A program made the translations under genes and the position numbers. The notes under the pieces were generated by a model. That model ran no database searches and was not told where the DNA came from. It was given only the letters and a program-made list of their open reading frames with translations. Shown one piece after another: positions 56,354 to 64,000 of a DNA stretch of 64,000 bases. Positions within the stretch are counted from its first letter, which is position 1. Every line of letters begins with the position of its first letter. Origin of the DNA: Pyrenula massariospora (taxonomy: Eukaryota; Ascomycota; Eurotiomycetes; Pyrenulales; Pyrenulaceae); contig JAGFMI010000006.1 in the NCBI GenBank assembly GCA_021030905.1, positions 1,302,001 to 1,366,000 on the forward strand, written 5' to 3'.

Positions 56354-58687
56354 ATGGCAGCCTTAGAAAGCGCTAAGGATACACTCTGTCGCAATGTGAC
56401 GATATATGGTAAATGCCGGTATGAAGATAAAGGTGAAAGGGTCCACCAGTTGCCTAGCATACTCGCTTACGGTCGTTGCGAAGGTTGCGTCTTCAACCAC
56501 GATCCAGCAAGCTTGGTATCAAGCAACAATCACGCCATGGAGAAGTGCGCCCCTCAACCCGCCCTCTCTGTACTTTGTCCCCGTGCTAAAACATCTTCGC
56601 AAAGCAACAACTCTAGAAGAGGCTTTAATGTCGATTCCCCTAGCTTCACTCCGTCCCTGCTCTCTACAAATGGCTCGGGGAAAAAGCCCGCGGCGATATC
56701 GCCCAAGTTTGCGAGCGCCGCTCCTTTCTTGCCCAAATCAGTAGCTTCGAGTATGCCAGGCTCTCCACTCTGCTCTCACTCCGTCAGAGACACAAAGCAG
56801 ATTGACTTGATGAGCAGGGTCGAACGCGTCGACGCCGTCCATACCTCAAACCACGATCTCTCAACCGAATGACTGGGCTGTCCCAGATGTTCCTGACTTT
56901 GTGCCCCAAAACTATGAGACCGGCCCGGCAGTAAGTATTTAGATCTAGTCTTTCCCGCAGAATCCCGCTTCGTTCTCACCACGATCCTCCCTCCTAAGAT
57001 CTGTGATAAGTAGACGCTTTTGCAGATTGCTATATAGCCAATCTCGGATTATGGAGCACCAATACATCCAGTCATCCACGATATCTATGCGTCAGGACCG
57101 ACTCTTGTTCTAATATGTATCATCAAGCGTGGATGACTAACCGCCATGTCCAGACAAACGGAGCGGCTATGCTGACACCTAACCATTCGTACGACTCTTT
57201 TATACAGACTCCGAATCCTCTGAGTCAGCCGAGTGAGGTTGTTCAGCCTCCGAACCCTTATCAAGAGGCAGCCTTTTTTTCTAATCAAGCAACCTTTCAG
57301 CAACCGGTATGTCTATGTTGAAATGCTATCGACGAATTCTAACTGCCGTTGAAAGGCGCAATACCATCTATACGCCCCGGTTGGGCCACACAACCAGGGC
57401 AAAGCACCGTATCAGCGCACTGTTCACGATTTGTTCATGGCTAATGATCTTCGTGAAGATTTGCAGAAGAAGGCTGCCGCATCTTGGCAAACTTTACCTT
57501 CGTCTCACTTACCCGCCCACATTGAAGGTTATCACTCCCTCTTGCCACTAGATACCGGTCGTCAGAGAAGCACTCCAATCTTTGGCTATCCTAGCTGGGT
57601 GTACAAAGTTCAATCAAGCAAAGATGGCAATTTTTATACTCTGAGGCGTCTAGAAGGATTCCGCTTGACCAATGACAAGGCTATCCGCTCTGTGGCTAAT
57701 TGGAAAAAGGTGGTTAATGCGAGCATTGTCAACGTTCATGACGCTTTCACAAATCGGAGTTTCGGAGACAGCTCTCTTTTCTTTGTTACCGACTTTCATC
57801 CGCTCTCGAAGACGTTGGCAGATCATCACTTTTCGAGTGGCTACACCCATCGAGGTCGACATGCAAATGTTCAGGTTCCCGAACAAGTTCTTTGGACATA
57901 TATCAGCCAAATAGCGTCTGCCCTCAAAGCAATTCATTCAAATGGACTTGCCGCGAGAATAATGGATGCAAGCAAGATACTTCTTTCGGATAAAAATCGG
58001 CTTCGACTCAATGGCTGTGCCATCATGGACGTCGTCCAATTTGACACGCCTTTACCCCTTGCAGATCTCCAAAGGCAAGATCTTAAGGGCTTTGGCCTCT
58101 TAATATTATCTATAGGCGCCCATATCCCTGATGTTTCGCAAAATCCTGCTAAGGCCATGGATCAATTCTCGCGGACGTATGGTGCCAATCTTCGAGATGC
58201 GGTCATTTACCTCGCGAGCGCTCCGACGGCTCAGGAGAAAAGAAGCATTGATGACTTTATCAGCATTGTTGCTCCCCAGACGATTTCCGCATTTGATTCA
58301 ACACTACGTCAAAACGACCAGTTGAATAGTGAGTTTGCACGCGAAGTCGAGAACGCGCGTCTTTTTCGGCTGATGGCGAAGTTTAATTTTGTCACCGAGC
58401 GCCCAGAAGTAGAGCATGGCAGCTTGTGGTCGGAAACCGGCACCAGGTACTTTCTGAAACTATTTCGAGATTACTTGTTTCACCAAGTAGACAATCAGAA
58501 CAATCCCGTGGTTGACCTTGGTCATGTCTTGATATGCTTGAACAAATTGGATGCTGGATCTGAAGAGAAAATCATGCTTATCAGCCGGGATGAGCAAAGC
58601 TGCTACGTGGTCAGCTACAAAGAGATCAAGAAAGCTGTCGACTCGGCTTTTCAAGACTTGACAAAAAGAGCTATCAGGGTACATTAG
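56354..58687 (+). CDS. PAN3: PAN3, regulatory subunit of the PAN2-PAN3 deadenylase
   Basis: CDS join(56354..56432,56484..56750,56818..56930,56961..57002,57154..57306,57356..58687), 661 aa. The N-terminal CCCH zinc finger (Cys12, Cys21, Cys28, His32; CRNVTIYGKC, CVFNH) is formed across intron 1. A PAM2-type motif, FNVDSPSFTP, at about 74-83 binds poly(A)-binding protein. After a linker, QYHLYAPVGPHN and YQRTVHDLFMANDLREDLQ lead into the pseudokinase domain (LRRLEGFRLTNDKAI, FVTDFHPLSKTLADHHF, LFWTYISQI-like helix, ILLSDKNRLRLNGC). A coiled coil follows, then the C-terminal knob (LFRDYLFHQVDN, ILISRDEQSCYVVSYKEIKK-like). PAN3 dimers recruit Pan2 to trim mRNA poly(A) tails in the cytoplasm. The 42-nt fourth exon is optional; skipping it keeps the frame. 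Confidence 0.9.
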
Positions 58688-59090
58688 ATCGTTTGGAAAT
58701 CTGTGAGACAACGGAAGACGGCCAGCTGTTGGATTACCAGCTGAATTGGAGTGTGAAGTCTATAAAGTAGGTGAATCTGTGAAGCGCTTGCGAAGTTGCG
58801 GCGCGCGTTGAATAGTAGTCTATATTTCTTGAATACATTGATCGCAATGTTCTTGTCGAGATCTTCCAAATATCGCAACCTCTTAGCTCCGCATCACCCT
58901 ATGTTCAGAGCAAGCATTGCGGCATCTGATGTTGCTCCAAGACCAATTGAAAATCACCTTAGGATAAACCTTTGACTTCCAATTTGCCGCCAGAGATACC
59001 AAGAGCCATGCCAAAGTTTCACGCAATAGTGACCTATGACTAAGCGACACAATGATTCTCCGACGATAGAGAGCTCGTGAGTGGGTGAAG
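58688..59090. other. intergenic between convergent PAN3 and LSM7
   Basis: 403 nt between two stop codons. No coding signal was seen. It holds both terminators; the shortness suggests that their 3' UTRs approach or overlap each other. Confidence 0.5.
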
Positions 59091-59598
59091 TCATTCATCT
59101 TCGATCTGTTGAAACGGATTTTCGATTTCTTCGCTGCCATCCAGTGGTGAAATCAAGACCAGCAGTGTCCCTCTTGCCACGATCAAACCAAGTGGTCGTG
59201 ACGACTCATTTCCCTGGTCATCTAGGTCGTAAGTCAGTCTTCATGTTCAAGTCATTCTAGTTGATCAACAGCAAACCTCTCATGGTTTCTTTCACATCGT
59301 CGAGTACCAAGTTCATAAGCTGATCATACCCTTTGAGGGTGCCGACAACTATTAGTAGATCAGCATCAAATTCGTCCAAATGTGCGAGCGAAGATGAGCG
59401 AAAACCTTCTCTACCGCCGTTGAACTTGACAGTGACTTGCTTGTCCATGTATTTGGTCAAATCCAGGATGTTTTCTTTCTTCGGCTTTTCCGTAGGCTGC
59501 GAGCCTCTCCCAGCACCACCCCTGCCTCCTCTATGGTCTCCACCGGCGGCTCCGCCCCTGCCACCGCGGCCGCCTCGAAAGGCCCCTCTTTCCGACAT
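59091..59598 (-). CDS. lsm7: U6 snRNA-associated Sm-like protein LSm7 with RGG-rich N-terminus
   Basis: CDS complement(join(59091..59221,59277..59348,59406..59598)), 131 aa; introns of 57 and 55 nt. Splicing restores the Sm1 motif (DLTKYMDKQVTVKFNGGREV, VGTLKGYDQLMNLVLDDVKE) and the Sm2 motif (LGLIVARGTLLVLISPLDG). LSm7 belongs to the LSm2-8 ring on U6 snRNA in the nucleus and the LSm1-7 ring that promotes decapping in the cytoplasm. The first 35 residues are Arg/Gly-rich (FRGGRGGRGG, HRGGRGGAGRG), an extension missing from short yeast LSm7 but familiar in filamentous fungi. An unspliced frame runs on from 59277 to a false stop and was rejected. It is divergent from the Zn2Cys6-containing gene. 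Confidence 0.92.
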
Positions 59599-60144
59599 GG
59601 AATTATGCGATGGACGAATATTCGTGTCGCGGGTGACGATGAAGGTGCGGGTGATTGGCGACGGTGACCTTGTGTGTGTGTCGGGTGGCGGAACAGCCAA
59701 TGAGGACGGTGTGGTGGTGGTCGCCGAGGAGCCTTTCCCGCTTAAGCTCGAAGTTCGGTTAAGCGGCGGGATTTGTGGCCATCCTCCGCCGCCCGACTCC
59801 GCTCGTCGCAAGCCAGCGCCCCCACGACGCCTCCTCTTTTCTTTCCAGCGCACCGTCAACCGTGTTCTCTCCCCATCTCTCCTCCCTCTGCCCCTTCCCC
59901 CATCCTGCATCGCTTCCATCTTTCAGGCGCCAACCTCTTCATCTTCCATCGTGTCCGCCATCGTTCCCGCGACTGATTATTCACGCCCTACGAGCTTCTT
60001 GCTCTCGCTCCCTTCGGCCTCCCGCGTTTCCGATTTTCCGCTCATGGTCCGCAGCGCCGCCCGCTTGTCTGCTACATGACCACAACCGACACCATCCCCA
60101 CGCGACGACGAGCGGCAACGCTCTAGACATAAAACCAAGCAGCG
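59599..60144. promoter_or_regulatory. divergent promoter region, LSM7 / Zn2Cys6 gene
   Basis: 546 nt between divergent starts. Pyrimidine-rich tracts (ctccccatctctcctccctctgcccc near 59870) lie on the plus strand, as often seen in fungal housekeeping promoters. A tgtgtgtgtgt run lies at about 59672-59682. Frames across it on both strands are compositional shadows. Confidence 0.5.
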
Positions 60145-62149
60145 ATGGAAAATACACCAACGTCTCAGACAGACTGGTCCACCAAGCGACCTCGGTCCCC
60201 CTCCGGAGACCTGGCGCATCCTCCCTCGAAGGTGGCTAAGACGTCGCAGCATCTTCAGATCAACTATCTACAGCGTCAGTTCAACGACAACATCCCGCTC
60301 GTCCATTGCGATCAAGATAATCTTCCGACAATACTCCGCCTGATTGGCGACTATGATGGTGTCCTACAGCGACACGAAAGCATTGCCGGAAATCTCGGCG
60401 CATGTCCCCTCGGCCCTATCCTAATCAAGCGATTTGAGCGTCTTTTCGACGGGCCTCCACGAATCCTCAAATCGCACGGCAAGGAGACTGCTGTGAGCTG
60501 GCTCGATGTCGTTGAATTTGCGCGGAATAAGCCCGAACAATTCAATCTGGAAAAGACAAGGAACGGGATACGAGTTTGCCAGTTCTACACAAAACAGTGC
60601 CGTGTCGAAATTTCCGAAGAAGATTTCGTGTTGATCTCCTCCGGCATGCCGCAAAAATTAATTCCACCGCAGCCTATTGTTGAGGATGAGGAAAAGGAAC
60701 TTGGTGCGCTTGATATTTTAGAGAAGAATCTCGGGCAGATCATACAACTTGCAGATCAAGGTTGGTATTTCTTGCAACACTTCTAGTATAGTTCTGATCC
60801 TTTGCATAGTCTCAGCACGAGCTCGCCAACTTAACCACCGTCTCAAAAATCGAAAGTCTGCGATAATAAGCCGACGCGAGAACGAGGCTGCAATCAGCAA
60901 GGCTTTCGCTCGCATACCCAGCCCGTCCTCATCTGCAAATGCAGACGGAGCAAATGGTGGTTACTCTCCCAAATCCCCGTTTAACGGATGTTCAGCGTTA
61001 CTAACTTCTCCTAAAGGAGGATTCACTGCAGTCAACATACCATCGCTCTCTGGTGAACAGGGCTCTACTGTCGCCGATGCCTCTGGCCTGAATTTCAACA
61101 CCGATAAAGTCACTATTATCAATGGAACAGATCTAAAGGGAGCTTCCCCTGCCATGAAGGCCGAGTTGATGAAGAAATTCTTCTCAACAGCGGACAAGTC
61201 ACCTCATACAATGGAGGAGGACATTCGGCGCGCGTCACCCTCGGTTACTCGACCCTCGATTATTCCGCCACGGACCACTAGACCGCGAGCGGATTCAATA
61301 GACTATAGTGGCAGTGGTCTGAATCTCAATAGCCCATCTGGAGCCGCAGCTGTCGCAATCCCGAGCACACCTGCATCCCTTCTACCACATTCCAAACCCA
61401 CCACGACCGATCGCGATGATGGCGGCCCTTATAAGGCTGAGATGGTTGTAAGAATGGACCAGATTCAACGCGGCGAGAGGATCCTTCCTCCCTGTGACCG
61501 ATGTCGGAGGCTGCACATGGACTGCCTCAAGAACTTGACCGCATGCATGGGTTGTACAAAGAAGCATGCAAAGTGCTCTTGGAGGGATGTCCGAGAGAGC
61601 GAGCTGCGAGACAGTGACATGCGTGACAGCGTTATGAGGGATATTGGGCCAGATGGAGCTAATGAAATAGACAATTCGCGACACGAAAGCTACGATTTGG
61701 CCGATGCTCACGAAACAGCGCCACTCGGGGCTCAAGATGGTTTGCAACTTCCAACAGAACCAGATCAGATCAAGGAGAGAAGCTTGACTCCAGAGAAACC
61801 TAATGGCAACAGCGGCCATGAAAGTAAATCCGACACAACGCCTGTAGCAGCACCGTCACCACCTCGACCAGTTGATGATTCTAAGTCGGAACAGTTTGTT
61901 CCTCTCGCTGCGCCTGTGTCTGCACCAACGGAGTCCGACCCTGTGTCTCGTTCTATTGAGAAACAACTGCAAGAAGGGGCTATTGACGTACCTTTTCGCC
62001 GGATTCCACGCGTGGAGCCTATAGCTCGACCACGGTATCAACTCGAAGACGACGAGGAGGATGACGATGACGAAGGCGATCGATTGCAAGCTGCAGCGGC
62101 TCAAGTCTATCGATCGGCCTCCCAACAGGGGCAGAGGGCAAAGGTTTAG
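60145..62149 (+). CDS. nuclear-type protein with C-terminal-half Zn2Cys6 cluster
   Basis: CDS join(60145..60760,60810..62149), 651 aa; the 49-nt intron joins LADQ to VSARARQLNHRLKNRK in frame. The N-terminal 205 residues form a globular domain (QINYLQRQFNDNIPLVHCD, LPTILRLIGDYDGVLQRHES, SWLDVVEFARNKPEQFN). A basic stretch follows (RLKNRKSAIISRRENEAAI). At residues 434-461 six cysteines are spaced C-x2-C-x6-C-x6-C-x2-C-x6-C (PPCDRCRRLHMDC, CMGCTKKHAKCSW), the classical fungal Zn2Cys6 binuclear cluster. It sits well inside the chain, not at the N-terminus, and no fungal transcription-factor middle homology region follows. The C-terminus is acidic (LEDDEEDDDDEGD). A chromatin or transcription role is plausible, but the name is not known to me. 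Confidence 0.75.
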
Positions 62150-62923
62150 ATTTTTTTATTCAGATGTGAAATTTCTTGGTGGAACTCTTCATGAAGCATT
62201 TTCAAGGGCTATATTTGAAACTTCGATCTAGTCATTCCAGAATGTGTATGGATACGTACCGTACCGGAAGCGCTGTATCGGTCAGAAAGTAGGGGAGGTT
62301 CTAATCCGATGTGTTGTTTCCAACCATGAACATGATTAATGCAACGAGGCCTCACGTATTCCCATATAGTTCCACACTAAGCTCTTGTTTATGAGAGGTT
62401 TTTTGCTTTACCACCAGCTGAGATTCTTAGTTCCACACCCAGCCGACGAAGGTACGTACCTAAGGTATGACGGCTGGAGCGCTCCCTACTTTCCTAGCTT
62501 TGCTCAGGGGAGCTTCCCCACCAACAAATATAGCGGGGCAAACCATTTGGGGGCGCTTTGCTTCCGGCTCTCCGCTCACTGCTTTCCCCGCCTCGCACTC
62601 GCCCACTTATTACCGCCGCTCCAGACCTTTTATCTCGACGAAATGCCGACTACCAGCAACCGATGTCATCATGGAACCAAACAATCCTTAGAGAGACCAC
62701 GCTGCACGGAATATTTCCGTGATACAAGGTAATCCTATGCCGTGATGCTTTGTAAATATTCAAGGTGAGTCTACGATATGTTTAGGTAACGGAATTTTGC
62801 TCTGTCTTTGTCTCTTTACGTTCGATTCCTCCTTTCTACCCGTACCTTGCGTATCTATGAATTTCCGTGACATCAAAGATCGTTGAAACGCCAATCTCTA
62901 AAGCTGTCCTACAACGCGCCACC
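62150..62923. other. intergenic, no gene seen
   Basis: 774 nt between two plus-strand genes. A 115-codon frame at 62385-62732 is Ser/Pro/His-rich and motif-free. The right end holds the dioxygenase promoter. Confidence 0.5.
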
Positions 62924-63986
62924 ATGGATCCCTCAAAGGTCAAGGTCCCGCCCCTGATGAACCTAAGCGCCGACACAATAACTCCAAATACCATCCTCAT
63001 CAACTCCAACAACGACGACGAGCGCATGCGATGGCTGATGGAAAGACTGGTCGTGCATCTCCACGACTTTGCGCGCGAAACGCGCCTCAGCACAAAAGAA
63101 TGGATGGCTGGGATCGAATTCCTCACGGCCGTGGGACAAATGTGCAGCGACGTCCGACAGGTACATACTCTACCTCCCTGGTCTCATCCCCTAGCCTCAG
63201 ACGCTCTACTCTGACAACAAGAGCACTCCACAGGAATTCATCCTCCTCTCCGACATCCTCGGCCTCTCCCTCCTCGTCGACGCCATCGACCACCCCAAAC
63301 CCCCCAACTCCACCGACGGCACCGTCCTCGGCCCCTTCCACACCCACGAAGCCGCCCACCTCCCCGCCGGCGCCCTCATGTCCCACGACCCCCACGGCAC
63401 CCCCTGCCTCGTCCTCTGCACCGTCCGCGACACCCACGCCGCGCCCCTTGCCGACGTCAAGATCGACATCTGGGAGACCGATTCAGGCGGGAAGTACGAC
63501 GTGCAGCACCCGGACCGCGCCGGGCCGGACGGGCGCTGCGTCATGACCAGCGATGCTGAGGGCGTGTTTTGGTTTAAGGCGATCAAGCCGGTGCCGTACC
63601 CGATCCCGCACGACGGGCCGGTGGGCAAGCTGCTGCTGAGGCTGCACCGGCATCCGTATAGGCCGAGCCATATGCACTTCATGTTCGAGAAGGAGGGGTA
63701 CGACCATTTGATCACCGCACTGTATCTGCGCGGGGATCCGTACGAGACGTCTGACGCGGTGTTTGGGGTCAAGGATAGTTTGCTCGTCGATCTGTACAAC
63801 GTGGACAATGCGACGGCGGAGAGGTACGGGGTGGAGGAGGGGACGTTGCTGATGAAGTATGATTTTGTGTTGGTTACGGAGAGGGAGAGTGCGGATCTGA
63901 GGGAGCGGAAGAGTCGGGAGGCGTTGGATGGGCTGGGGAGGAAGTGTCGGTTTGTTGGGGGGTTGCCGGTGCCGGATGTGGATTGA
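62924..63986 (+). CDS. intradiol ring-cleavage dioxygenase (catechol/hydroxyquinol 1,2-dioxygenase type)
   Basis: CDS join(62924..63160,63234..63986), 329 aa; the 73-nt intron joins CSDVRQ to EFILLSDILGLS. The start was chosen at ATG in a good context (gccaccATGG), although the frame is open to 62867. An N-terminal helical dimerisation domain (about 1-105, including STKEWMAGIEFLTAVGQMCSD and GLSLLVDAID) precedes the catalytic beta-sandwich. Non-heme Fe(III) ligands are visible: Tyr167 (GGKYDVQHP), Tyr201 (PVPYPIPHDGPVG), His225 and His227 (RPSHMHFMF). Members cleave catechol or hydroxyquinol between the hydroxyls, feeding the 3-oxoadipate pathway for lignin-derived or xenobiotic aromatics; the exact substrate cannot be read. 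No other pathway gene is in the window. Coding strand is C-rich at the start of exon 2 and G-rich at the end. Confidence 0.9.
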
Positions 63987-64000
63987 GTGGAGGCGTCCGA

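Noticed and set aside
59257-59919. Longer N-terminus and unspliced reading of LSM7
   Set aside because: The upstream part is low complexity, and only splicing restores both Sm motifs; the unspliced stop falls inside the second intron.
59333-60079. 248-codon plus-strand frame across LSM7 and its promoter
   Set aside because: Antisense to the clearly spliced LSM7 gene; Pro/Ser/Arg composition is a shadow of the RGG codons and a pyrimidine-rich promoter.
1-64000. CRISPR array, rRNA, tRNA cluster, transposon or virus-like element
   Set aside because: No regular spaced repeats, no rRNA-like blocks, and no transposase, integrase, polymerase or capsid-type motifs were seen in the frames.

Overview
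The window is nuclear DNA of a filamentous ascomycete (Pezizomycotina). Most coding genes carry a few short introns of about 44-80 nt with GT...AG ends and CTAAC-like branch sites. Families typical of this group are present: a Pth11/SAT4-type rhodopsin-domain receptor, a ferric reductase, a fungal sulfotransferase-like protein and F-box-like IPPEVR/LPYELR proteins. Leotiomycetes is a guess. I see no prokaryotic genes, CRISPR, tRNA, rRNA or intact mobile element.

Layout. 0.9-3.5 kb: a V8-like serine protease with an unusual repeat tail, then a 4 kb gene-poor stretch. 7.5-13.7 kb: an F-box-like protein, two tandem paralogous Cys-rich single-pass membrane proteins, and a convergent sulfotransferase-like gene. 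15.0-17.6 kb: a Bni4-like PP1-targeting protein. 17.6-23.4 kb: almost 6 kb without a convincing gene, holding one clear inverted repeat. 23.4-27.4 kb: two fungal-specific proteins of unknown function. 28.5-36 kb: SPT20 (SAGA), a Pex22-like membrane protein and eIF2B gamma. 36.7 kb: a small Cys-rich protein. 39.4-46.5 kb: a ferric reductase, a Pth11-like receptor and a second F-box-like protein. 46.7-62.1 kb is a dense housekeeping block: VPS3-like CORVET subunit, VHS/GAT adaptor, UBX-domain ERAD protein, PAN3, LSm7 and a protein with a C-terminal Zn2Cys6 cluster. 62.9-64.0 kb: an intradiol ring-cleavage dioxygenase.

The genes do not form an operon or an obvious biosynthetic cluster. Several sit in divergent pairs that probably share promoters (Pex22-like/eIF2B gamma, UBX/PAN3, LSm7/Zn2Cys6 protein). 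PAN3 and LSm7 both serve cytoplasmic mRNA decay and lie within 0.5 kb of each other. All gene models were spliced by eye: exon sums are whole codons, and introns were placed where they restore a conserved motif or the downstream frame.

The most unusual item is the cytosolic-looking protease with a catalytic triad, two CxxC pairs and four amphipathic Ala-rich repeats. Second is a strand-composition switch (C-rich to G-rich on the coding strand) running along several genes.
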